NCBI GenBank assembly: GCA_963820185.1
Contig: CAWFYV010000003.1
Location: 372,001-436,000, forward strand
Length of the DNA: 64,000 nt
From: Aquilonibacter sp963820185
GTDB lineage: Bacteria > Vulcanimicrobiota > Vulcanimicrobiia > Vulcanimicrobiales > Vulcanimicrobiaceae
Direction of reading: 5' to 3'
Positions within the stretch are counted from its first letter, which is position 1; each line of letters begins with the position of its first letter. The notes under the pieces are model-generated. The model saw nothing but the letters and a program-made list of their open reading frames with translations. It ran no database searches and was not told the origin of the DNA. Below, piece after piece: positions 8,650-15,937 of the stretch. The position numbers and the translations under genes are program-made.

Positions 8650-9183
8650 TTAAGCCTCCGTGACGTCGCTGTGAAGCGAGATGCCACGAGCGGCGAGTGC
8701 GTAGCGCGCCTCGTCGAGCGCGCGCAAGACGCGCGTTTGGATGGACGCGGGACATACCGCGATGATACGCACCCCTGCCGGCGTCGTCTGCAACGCGACG
8801 TGCACCCGGGCTCGCGTGCCGTCCACGGTGAATGTCGCTCGCGCTGCGCGCACAAGCGGATTGAGAAACGTCCGTTCGATTCGCCGCGCAAGCGCGGAAC
8901 GCTCCGCGCGCCGTTCGGGGGCGGCTATGGCGCGCGGTTTCGATACCGCTTGACGCACGATCGTGCGCGCATCGGGTTTTTCGAGACGCGAACGCTCCCG
9001 CGATTCGCTCGCGTGTATCCCTCGCACGCACGGCGATGCATCGCCGCGAGCCGGCACTTGCGTTTGTGAGGCTTGACCTGCCCGCGCGAGATGCAGTGCG
9101 GAATACCAGGCCTGGGAGAGTGCGCGGCGGTCGATGGCCGCAAGGGGCGCAGTGAGAATGTTGAAGCCGAGTTGCTGGGTCAT
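8650..9183 (-). CDS. Possible FliK-like protein of the export operon
   Basis: This 177-residue protein has an Arg/Ala-rich, probably disordered N-terminal half and a compact C-terminal domain. The C-terminal run of strand (ARVHVALQTTPAGVRIIAVC) followed by a helix (LRALDEARYALAARGISL) resembles the C-terminal domain of hook-length control proteins, which contact FlhB. Similarity is weak and the idea rests largely on context. ATG 9183 is chosen; a TTG at 9210 is possible. The 72 bases between it and the upstream gene show no distinct element. Confidence 0.4.
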   Translation of the reverse strand: MTQQLGFNILTAPLAAIDRRALSQAWYSALHLARAGQASQTQVPARGDASPCVRGIHASESRERSRLEKPDARTIVRQAVSKPRAIAAPERRAERSALARRIERTFLNPLVRAARATFTVDGTRARVHVALQTTPAGVRIIAVCPASIQTRVLRALDEARYALAARGISLHSDVTEA

Positions 9184-9255
9184 GCCCGCATCGTCCGCCC
9201 CGGCGGTCAACGCGGCATCGCCGATTCGTTGCCGGATTATTATGAGCGGCCCTAG

Positions 9256-10866
9256 TTACTGTGGGATGCGGCGGTCGTGCCCGTCGTCGAAGCCTTGGGC
9301 TTTTTGCAAATAGAGCGCATGGTTTGCAAGATCGAAGGTCACTACGAAATTACGCAACGATCCGTAGCCAACGTTACCACCGTCATTGCGGTCGGCGAAC
9401 GCACCTGTGGTGCTCAGAACCACGTCGGCATAGCGGTTGAGGAGCCGATAGGGACCAAGCTGCAGGACGTTGACGATCGTTCCGACCGTGTCAACCGACC
9501 CGCCGACCCCGCGATTGAGCGTCGGCCCCAGCATCGCGAGCGACACGAGTCCGGGATGCTGGTCGACAAAGTTCTTGAACACGAGCAGCTCCTTCGAATT
9601 CCCGGTATCGACGATCACGCGCGTTGACGCGCCCTGGAGCTCCGCCGTAATCTCGGGCAACTCGCGGTCGGTATCGACATCGAGTTTGGTGCCGTCGAGC
9701 GGCAGCGAGCCCGGCTGCGCAATCGTAATGTTGGTCTGCGTCGGATCGATGCGCAGTTCGGCGGCGGCAAAAAACGGATAGCCGAGAATGCCGTCAACAC
9801 TCGTCGCCGGAAATTGGGGCAACTTGAGTACCGTTGCAACGTGCATCGGGAACGTCACACCACCAAGTGTGATCGGCGGCGCTTCGACGATGCCGGGGCT
9901 GGTGGTCCGTCCCGTGCCGCGGATCTCGACGGTGCCCTCCGGGTGTAGGCCGAGCGTCGCCGCGAGCGATACGTCGAAAAAGTCGGTCTGCGCCGCCGAA
10001 TCGACGAGAAACGTGTAGCGCTTCTCGTCGATCGTCACCTTGACGAACATCAGTCCGCCGCGATCCTCGTATGGCACCGTGACCGGCGTCGCATTCGCGA
10101 CCGCCGATGCGGTAAACGACGTAAAGACCCAAGCCGCAATCGGCTGATTGACGGTCACGGTCGTAATATGCGAGGTGATATCGAAAGCGTGCGTCCCGTC
10201 CGAGTCGACCTCGGTGTACGGAACCAAGAAGCCGTCGACGACCTTGTAATCGCTGTACGTTTCCGTCTGCATGCTGTCGCCGTTGACAAACGCCATTTGG
10301 TCAACGAGCCACGTTGTTGTATCGAGTCCTACCCGGGACGGCTCTCCGTTGGGCGGCGCAACGGCAAGAACATACACGTCACGCCCATCATAGAGCTTCT
10401 CGCGGTCCACAAAGCGCACGTCCTCGGGATGCCGCGCAAACGCGCCGCTGCCGATGAAGTCTTCGGTGAGTTGGCGGCGCGCGACGATCCCCTGCAACTC
10501 GCGCATCTCGCCGTTTGCATTCTGCTGCCAGAGACGATCACCGATACGCAAGATGCGTTCAGTACCAATCCCGAACTTGTCGTCGCGACGCGATTTGTCG
10601 CCCTGCGCCCACTCGTGAAACGTGCCGGAGAAGCCGGCACCGAGCAGCGTCCCGGTGGTTTCGTGTGTCTGCGGCTCGCGCACGTGCAAGGCCTCGAGCG
10701 CGTCGAGGTGTTTAGCGAGCATTGTTGCGAGCGGAGGAAGCGGTGCCGGGCTTTGCGCGCAGAGCGCGCCTATGCAGGCAAAAAGAAGCGCGCTACGGCG
10801 TAGCTGCTCCCCGATACTTGGTGTAACTAGCCAGGACGTTCTGCACGTAATTTTGGGTTTCGGCAT
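9256..10866 (-). CDS. Secreted retropepsin-like aspartyl protease, two domains
   Basis: This about 536-residue protein has a likely signal peptide (LRRSALLFACIGALCAQ), a roughly 220-residue N-terminal domain, and two tandem pepsin/retropepsin-like lobes. The first lobe has FLVDSAAQTDFF (Asp near residue 289); the second has VIVDTGNS (Asp near 420), the DTG motif of clan AA peptidases. The start is uncertain: ATG 10866 lies inside the transglycosylase gene but is the only start that keeps the signal peptide; ATG 10722 would remove it. It may process a periplasmic substrate. Its position within the export operon is unusual. Confidence 0.7.
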   Translation of the reverse strand: MPKPKITCRTSWLVTPSIGEQLRRSALLFACIGALCAQSPAPLPPLATMLAKHLDALEALHVREPQTHETTGTLLGAGFSGTFHEWAQGDKSRRDDKFGIGTERILRIGDRLWQQNANGEMRELQGIVARRQLTEDFIGSGAFARHPEDVRFVDREKLYDGRDVYVLAVAPPNGEPSRVGLDTTTWLVDQMAFVNGDSMQTETYSDYKVVDGFLVPYTEVDSDGTHAFDITSHITTVTVNQPIAAWVFTSFTASAVANATPVTVPYEDRGGLMFVKVTIDEKRYTFLVDSAAQTDFFDVSLAATLGLHPEGTVEIRGTGRTTSPGIVEAPPITLGGVTFPMHVATVLKLPQFPATSVDGILGYPFFAAAELRIDPTQTNITIAQPGSLPLDGTKLDVDTDRELPEITAELQGASTRVIVDTGNSKELLVFKNFVDQHPGLVSLAMLGPTLNRGVGGSVDTVGTIVNVLQLGPYRLLNRYADVVLSTTGAFADRNDGGNVGYGSLRNFVVTFDLANHALYLQKAQGFDDGHDRRIPQ

Positions 10867-11383
10867 AGGGCGGTACCCCGCCATACTTCTCCACCGCACC
10901 CGGGCCGGCATTGTAGGCGGCGACGGCAAGTCGCACGTCGCCGTTGAAACGATCGAGCAGGCCTTTGATGTATTTCGTGCCACCTGCTACATTCTGCGCG
11001 GGATCGTAGGCATCTGTGACACCGAGGCCGGAAGCCGTGCCGGGCATCAGCTGCATGAGTCCCTGCGCGCCGACGTTCGACGTGGCGTTTGCATTAAAGC
11101 CCGACTCGTTCGCGATGATCGCCTTGATCAGCGCGGGGTCGACCTCTTGCGATTGTGCGTTCTCGTTGACGAGTGCATCGATTTGCGCAGGCGGAACCAT
11201 CGCCGGGGCGTTTGGCGCAGCGCTATCCACCGGCGAGCCCTGCGCGGCCATCTGCGACTGCAGCATTGCGGCAAACGAGCCTGCTTCGGGGGTCGCTTCG
11301 GGCAGGCCGGGCAGTTGCACCGGCGCCCCGGTGATCTGTTCGATGCGGGTGGCAACGGCGGAAAGGTCAGACGTTATATCCAT
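10793..11383 (-). CDS. Lytic transglycosylase with SLT domain, export-operon associated
   Basis: This 196-residue protein has an SLT (family 1) catalytic domain in its second half: ALIKAIIANESGFN with the catalytic Glu near residue 93, GLMQLMPGTA, and AYNAGPGAVEKYGG near residue 160. The N-terminal 75 residues are Ala/Pro-rich with no obvious signal peptide, so it may be exported by the type III apparatus itself, like the muramidase part of FlgJ. It probably opens peptidoglycan for the rod. ATG 11383 has GGGAG seven bases upstream and overlaps the fliI 3' end by 17 bases. Confidence 0.85.
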   Translation of the reverse strand: MDITSDLSAVATRIEQITGAPVQLPGLPEATPEAGSFAAMLQSQMAAQGSPVDSAAPNAPAMVPPAQIDALVNENAQSQEVDPALIKAIIANESGFNANATSNVGAQGLMQLMPGTASGLGVTDAYDPAQNVAGGTKYIKGLLDRFNGDVRLAVAAYNAGPGAVEKYGGVPPYAETQNYVQNVLASYTKYRGAATP

Positions 11384-12398
11384 GGGCTTCTCCCAACATA
11401 TCGGCGGTTTGCCCGAGCGCCTCTAGGGAGCCCAGGTACGAAACCGGCTCCCGGCCTTGGCGCAGCAGCCGTTCCAGCGCATCCTCGGCCGCGATCGCGG
11501 CCCGGGTCGGTTCGTCTACCGGTTCTATACCAAGCGAGCGGGCGTCAGCGCAGTGCTCCAGGCGTGCGAGGGCGGCGCGAACGCTTGCGGCGGCGCGCCG
11601 GTGCCCGCAGCCCGCTACCGCGTCCATCGTTCGGCTCGCGCTCGCGAGCACATCGATCGCTGGGAAGCGGCCGGCCTGGGCCAGGCGCGGAGCAAGCTGA
11701 AGATGACCATCGAGCAGCGAGCGCGCGCACTCGCTCACCGGGTCGTGATCCTCGCCATCGTTGAGGACGGTGACAAGCATCGTGATCGAACCCATAGCCA
11801 ACGCGCCGGCACGTTCAACCAGGCGCGCCACGCGTGCAAAGACGCTCGGCGGATAGCCACCGCGACCAACGCTCTCGCCGCCACGCACCGCGATTTCGCG
11901 AAGGGCGTATGTATAACGCGCGAGGCTATCGAGCACGACGAGCACGTGCAAGCCTCGCGACGCGAGCGCGCACGCTTGTGCCATTACGAGTTCCGCCGCG
12001 TGTACGCGCTCCTCGGCGCTGCGATCGCTCGTCGCGCAGATCACGGTGGTGCGCTCGTCGCGTGCGGCGATCCAACGCTGTGCCTCGCGTCCACGCTCGC
12101 CGATCAGCCCGATAACGACCGCGTCGGTACGCGCGCCCGCAACGATCGTTTCGAGTAACGTTGATTTGCCTGCGCCGGGCGCACCAAAGATGCCGACGCG
12201 AGCGCCGCGACCGATCGTCAACAACGTGTCGACACAGCGCACGCCCGTCCAAAGCGGCTCGAGGATTGCGCGCCGCTGCGACGGCAGCGGCGCGGGCGCG
12301 TCGACGCGAACGCGCACACCGTCGATCGGGTTCCCTCCGTCGAGCGGAGTACCGGAGACATCGAGCGCGCGTCCGAGTGCCGCCGTTCCTAACATCAT
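11367..12398 (-). CDS. fliI: Export ATPase FliI, N-terminal domain missing
   Basis: This 343-residue ATPase has Walker A GAPGAGKST near residues 72-80, GERGREA, and Walker B LVVLDSLARY, plus the GVRCVDTLLTIGRG strand before the P-loop. It energises type III export. Canonical FliI is about 430-450 residues with the P-loop near residue 165; here the start at ATG 12398 (ATGA overlap with fliH) places it 90 residues earlier, so the N-terminal beta-barrel domain is absent. Longer in-frame readings exist but lack homology and run through fliH. Confidence 0.88.
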   Translation of the reverse strand: MMLGTAALGRALDVSGTPLDGGNPIDGVRVRVDAPAPLPSQRRAILEPLWTGVRCVDTLLTIGRGARVGIFGAPGAGKSTLLETIVAGARTDAVVIGLIGERGREAQRWIAARDERTTVICATSDRSAEERVHAAELVMAQACALASRGLHVLVVLDSLARYTYALREIAVRGGESVGRGGYPPSVFARVARLVERAGALAMGSITMLVTVLNDGEDHDPVSECARSLLDGHLQLAPRLAQAGRFPAIDVLASASRTMDAVAGCGHRRAAASVRAALARLEHCADARSLGIEPVDEPTRAAIAAEDALERLLRQGREPVSYLGSLEALGQTADMLGEAHGYNV

Positions 12399-12802
12399 CG
12401 CAGGGCGCCCTCCGCAAGCAAATGCGACAACGGCACGCGTAACTGCGCGCCCAAAGAGCCACAGCGCAGTTCGATCACCGCGTCTTCCTGGCACAGCTGC
12501 TCATCGGCGACGAGCGGAAGACCAATGCCTTGCGCCGCTGCCATGCGTGAAGGATGCACGCGCACCGTCAACGGCGCCTTAGGTTCGCCGCGTTCGTGCA
12601 CGTAATCGAACGCATCGTCGAGCATCGCGCGAAAACGTCGAATACGCGCGCACACCTCGTCGATGAGCTCGTCTTGCGGCGCTGGCGCTTCAACCGCTTC
12701 CGGCTCCGGTTCGAGCACCTGCGGCTCTTCGATGACGGCGAACGGTTCTTCCGTAGTCGCGGGCTCGCGCAGCCAGCTTGCGAGCGACACGAATTCAACC
12801 AT
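12395..12802 (-). CDS. fliH: Short FliH-like ATPase regulator
   Basis: This 135-residue acidic protein lies between fliF and fliI. The C-terminus has the FliH/SctL pattern: APLTVRVHPSRM, then GLPLVADEQLCQEDAVIE and LRVPLSHLLAE. The N-terminal 45 residues are Glu/Pro-rich. Typical FliH is about 230 residues, so this is a short form. ATG 12802 is preferred over an in-frame TTG at 12811, and overlaps the fliF 3' end by eight bases. It should bind FliI and FliN; the FliI N-terminal domain that normally contacts FliH is missing. Confidence 0.7.
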   Translation of the reverse strand: MVEFVSLASWLREPATTEEPFAVIEEPQVLEPEPEAVEAPAPQDELIDEVCARIRRFRAMLDDAFDYVHERGEPKAPLTVRVHPSRMAAAQGIGLPLVADEQLCQEDAVIELRCGSLGAQLRVPLSHLLAEGALR

Positions 12803-14267
12803 GTCGCGCAAGCAATTCGTCGGCGCTGGGGATCACCGAGCCGTGGGCACGTTGCATGCGTTTGATGATTGCCTCGCGCTCGTGCGGAGGATAGAGCTCC
12901 AACACCGCGGCCGCCGTCGCGGCCGGCAAGGCGCTGATAATCGCGGCAGCCGCGTGCGGCGGTTCCCCGGCAAGCGCACCGCGCACGCGCGCCGGCGCGT
13001 ATCCGGCGACCGTTTGTGATGTGCGAGCAATCGCATCACGTTCGAGAACGCCTTTGACCAGGGCGTGTGCACTCGGAACAAGCCCGCGCCCGAGGAGCAG
13101 TAACCCTGTAACGATCGCGAGCGTCGGTAAGAGCGGCACGATTGCTCCATAGAGCAGAAACCATCCGTCGCGCTTCTGCTGCAATGCGCGATGAAAGTTC
13201 ACCGCCTGAACGGTGAGTTCGTCCCCCCGGCGCGGATCGTACCCCACGGTCGCGGCTGCCAGCTCGCGGACTTTCGCGAGATCGGCGCCGCGCTCGGCAT
13301 CGACAAAGACTGCGGTCGAGACGCGCGCGAGTGCGCCCGGCTCAGCGTGCGTCACACTTTCCTGTGTCACGCTTCCGCGATCGTCGTGCACGTCGTTCTT
13401 TGCGTACTTTTTGCCGGCGCCCTCATATGATTCACTCGCGGTCGTGCGCTCGATGGGATTGCCGGCGACCGGCGCGCGGCGTGTATCGCGCTCTTCCGAA
13501 GTAACACGGGTGTACTCGTCGTGCACGCGAACGATCGTCACCCCCGTGCCGAGCGCGGCGTCCAGTGCGGACTGCAGCGAGTGCTCGAGCGTGCCGGGGT
13601 CATCGTCCCCGCCGCCATTCTCTCCGAGTGCAACGCCGCGATCGTCGAGCATCGTCACATTGGTCGCCTCGAGTCCCGCGACCGAGGCTGCAACAAAACG
13701 CCGTATACCATCCACGGCATCGCGCGAGAGCACGACTCCGGGATGTAGCTGCAGCCGCACGCTCGCGGTCGCCGAACGGGTGCTTTGGTCGGCGAACTCG
13801 GCGCTCTGCGCCGGCGCAACGATGACGTGTGCATCGTCGACACCCTCGACGCTGCGCAACGCCATCGCAATATCGCCGGCGAGCCCGCTGCGCGTCTGGG
13901 CGTCGATGACTGCCTGCGGGGTGAGCACGCCGACGTTCGCTAACGCCTCGCTCGTCGTCTCGACATGCGCATGCGGAACGCCCGCGAGCGAAAGTCGCAG
14001 CAGCAGATCGTTGCGCCGCGACGCATCGACGGTCACGTTGTCGGCGGCGGGTGAGAACGGGACGCTCCAGGCGGCAAGTTGCTCCTGTACTTCGGTAAGC
14101 TGTTCCGCGTGCAGTGGGCTCGCAAACAGTGGCACGCGGTCGGGATGTCCGACGATCGTTGCAACCAGTGCGAACGCGGCAAGCAATCCGAAGACGGCAA
14201 GGGCGATAATGCGCATCGATGCCGGGAGAGTACGCAACCTGGCAAGCAGCGGCCGCAAGTGGACCAT
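12795..14267 (-). CDS. fliF: MS-ring protein FliF with a FliG-like C-terminal tail
   Basis: This 490-residue protein has the FliF layout: TM near residues 18-40, ring-building motif (LFASPLHAEQLTEVQEQLAAW), second ring domain (GDIAMALRSVEGVDDAHVIV), third region with DERGVAL-like DDRGVALGEN, and TM2 (WFLLYGAIVPLLPTLAIVTG) near 365-390. After TM2 comes about 95 cytoplasmic residues. The last 60 (ALAGEPPHAAAAIISALPAA ... EREAIIKRMQRA) look like a FliG ARM-type repeat (EHPQxxAxILSxLP). No separate fliG follows; fliH comes next. The FliG-like reading is by eye. Confidence 0.85.
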   Translation of the reverse strand: MVHLRPLLARLRTLPASMRIIALAVFGLLAAFALVATIVGHPDRVPLFASPLHAEQLTEVQEQLAAWSVPFSPAADNVTVDASRRNDLLLRLSLAGVPHAHVETTSEALANVGVLTPQAVIDAQTRSGLAGDIAMALRSVEGVDDAHVIVAPAQSAEFADQSTRSATASVRLQLHPGVVLSRDAVDGIRRFVAASVAGLEATNVTMLDDRGVALGENGGGDDDPGTLEHSLQSALDAALGTGVTIVRVHDEYTRVTSEERDTRRAPVAGNPIERTTASESYEGAGKKYAKNDVHDDRGSVTQESVTHAEPGALARVSTAVFVDAERGADLAKVRELAAATVGYDPRRGDELTVQAVNFHRALQQKRDGWFLLYGAIVPLLPTLAIVTGLLLLGRGLVPSAHALVKGVLERDAIARTSQTVAGYAPARVRGALAGEPPHAAAAIISALPAATAAAVLELYPPHEREAIIKRMQRAHGSVIPSADELLARHG

Positions 14268-14271
14268 AGGA

Positions 14272-14538
14272 TCAAATCTGCAGGTTTAGCAAAGACGCAA
14301 TGGCTTGGGCGGCACGCTGCGCAGCCGCGGTCGCAACCGAAAGCGCAACGTCGGCCTGCGCCCGCTGGTACATCGCATCTTGTAACGAACCCGTGCCGCT
14401 AGCATAAGCATCTTCGGCTTTGGTCGCCTGATCGAGCACCTTGCCGATCGCATCCAGGGCTTGAGCAAATCCCGTCTGGTCGCCCGGCGCGGCGGCGGTT
14501 TGCGGCGCCGTGTCGGGTTGCAATAGCTCGATCCTCAT
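14272..14538 (-). CDS. fliE: Hook-basal-body adaptor FliE
   Basis: This 88-residue protein matches FliE: a polar N-terminus, then FAQALDAIGKVLDQATKAEDAY and the C-terminal helix region with DVALSVATAAAQRAAQAIASLLNLQI. FliE links the MS ring and export gate to the proximal rod. ATG 14538 overlaps the flgC stop (ATGA). It lies just upstream of fliF, the conserved order flgB-flgC-fliE-fliF. Confidence 0.88.
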   Translation of the reverse strand: MRIELLQPDTAPQTAAAPGDQTGFAQALDAIGKVLDQATKAEDAYASGTGSLQDAMYQRAQADVALSVATAAAQRAAQAIASLLNLQI

Positions 14539-14864
14539 GCGAGCCGTCCCATGTCGATCGTGTGTTCCTCGAGTGTCTTGCCGACGTCGAAGAGCGATGC
14601 ATCGGACTCGTAGGCGCGCGACGCATTCATCACCGCGATCATCTCGGTGATCACATCGACGTTATTGCCGCGCTCCTCGCGCGTGCCGGCAAACTGCACG
14701 ATCGTGTCTCCGCCTTCGCCGCTCAACGTGAACTCCGGAATCTGCCGTGAATAGCTGCCGTTAGGACCGGCTGCTTCGGCTGCGGCAACGTTGCGTGCGC
14801 ACACGTCGAGCGCTGCACGTTGTGCGTCCATGGCGCTGGCGGCGCTCGCGAGCAAATCGCTCAT
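14535..14864 (-). CDS. flgC: Proximal rod protein FlgC (short)
   Basis: This 109-residue protein has both terminal helical regions of FlgC: LLASAASAMDAQRAALDVCA at the N-terminus and NNVDVITEMIAVMNASRAYE with DVGKTLEEH at the C-terminus. FlgC is usually about 130-150 residues; the middle part is short. ATG 14864 overlaps the preceding stop by four bases and the 3' end overlaps fliE. Confidence 0.87.
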   Translation of the reverse strand: MSDLLASAASAMDAQRAALDVCARNVAAAEAAGPNGSYSRQIPEFTLSGEGGDTIVQFAGTREERGNNVDVITEMIAVMNASRAYESDASLFDVGKTLEEHTIDMGRLA

Positions 14865-15076
14865 TTCGTCGCCGCCTTGACTTCCTCGAGGCGTGCGTGC
14901 ATTGCGCCCAGCAGCGCCTCGTCGAAAATTGCGGCTTGCGCCGTTTGCGCCATCGCGGCATCGGCCGTGCGGCCGCCTGGGTCGGCGTTGGCGCGCGCCA
15001 CGCTCGCTTGCGCTTGCGCTAATCGTTCAGCAGCGGTTTGCAGTCCGCCACGCAGGGAATCGGCGACGTCGAACAT
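14861..15076 (-). CDS. Very small rod-like protein at the FlgB position
   Basis: This 71-residue helical protein (MFDVADSLRGGLQTAAERLA ...) is the first gene of the minus-strand export operon. It holds the place of flgB, and its C-terminal helix (AAIFDEALLGAMHARLEEVK) resembles the terminal heptad helix of rod proteins. It is about half the length of FlgB and lacks the NIAN-type motif, so the identity is uncertain. ATG 15076 has TAGGG close upstream. The 3' end overlaps flgC (ATGA). Confidence 0.45.
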   Translation of the reverse strand: MFDVADSLRGGLQTAAERLAQAQASVARANADPGGRTADAAMAQTAQAAIFDEALLGAMHARLEEVKAATK

Positions 15077-15095
15077 GGCCCTACCATAGGAACGC

Positions 15096-15725
15096 ATGAT
15101 GGCCAAGGCGCAACTGCGATGTTGCGAGATTATGAACAAAGGCCGATTCGAATCATTCACCGATGGCGTGTTCGCGTTCGCGATCACGCTCTTGATCTTG
15201 GGGATCGCCTTGCCCGTGATGTCGCATCCAAGTGAGTACCAGTTACGCGGCGCGATTCTCTCCCTCTGGCCGAACTTCATCGCCTTCGCGCTCAGCTTCG
15301 CGGTGATCGGGATCATGTGGCAGAACCACCACGCACTCTTCCGCTTCGTGGCGCGCATCGATCGCAAGACCGTCGCATTGAACTTGCTGCTGCTCTTTGG
15401 CACGGTCGTCATTCCGTTTGCCACCTCGACGATCGGCGCGTACCCAACCATGCATGCCTCGACGCTGCTCTACGGGATCGTGCTGACCTGGTGTTCGACC
15501 GCCTACAACCTGCTGCTAAGGCACCTCATTGCGAGCGACGCGTTCGAGGGGTCGGTCACGCCGGAGCAAATCGCGCGAACGGTCGTCGCCTATCGGGTCG
15601 GTTGGGTCACCTATGTCGTTGCGACGCTGTTGGCGCTCGTGCTGCCGCTCCTCAGCTTCGCCGCGTACATCGGCGTAACGTTCTACTATTACGTGCCGCA
15701 CGGCGTGGACGCCGACGTCGCGTGA
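15096..15725 (+). CDS. TMEM175-family potassium-channel-like membrane protein
   Basis: This 209-residue protein has the TMEM175/DUF1211 hallmark RFESFTDGVFAFAITLLIL near the N-terminus, where FSDGVFA-type residues line the channel in the family. Six hydrophobic helices follow. ATG 15096 has AGGA four bases upstream; ATG 15132 would give a more family-like start (MNKGRFES). It is divergent from the export operon and shares a very short intergenic region with it. The 3' end overlaps the next small gene as GTGA. Confidence 0.85.
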   Translation: MMAKAQLRCCEIMNKGRFESFTDGVFAFAITLLILGIALPVMSHPSEYQLRGAILSLWPNFIAFALSFAVIGIMWQNHHALFRFVARIDRKTVALNLLLLFGTVVIPFATSTIGAYPTMHASTLLYGIVLTWCSTAYNLLLRHLIASDAFEGSVTPEQIARTVVAYRVGWVTYVVATLLALVLPLLSFAAYIGVTFYYYVPHGVDADVA

Positions 15726-15937
15726 CCGTCTTCTTCTATGGGTTCGGTCTCGCGCTCGCGCTTGCGATGGCGCTAGCGATCGGCAATGCGTGGGTGCGCA
15801 ACCATCGCAACGGCGTGTGGACGATGCCGATGGTACTCGGCTTGCTCTTCGTCGTCATCGTCGCCGGCGTCACCATCGGATGGGCGTTCGTGCAGTACTT
15901 CGCGTTCTACGCCGCGTCCGCGACCGGTCGGACTTAG
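15722..15937 (+). CDS. Small two-helix membrane protein of unknown function
   Basis: This 71-residue protein starts at GTG 15722, overlapping the stop of the TMEM175-like gene as GTGA. It has two hydrophobic segments (VFFYGFGLALALAMALAIG and PMVLGLLFVVIVAGVTIGWA) and a short polar tail. I recognise no family. Tight coupling suggests a partner of the channel-like protein. It ends four bases into the convergent RND transporter gene. Confidence 0.6.
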   Translation: MTVFFYGFGLALALAMALAIGNAWVRNHRNGVWTMPMVLGLLFVVIVAGVTIGWAFVQYFAFYAASATGRT

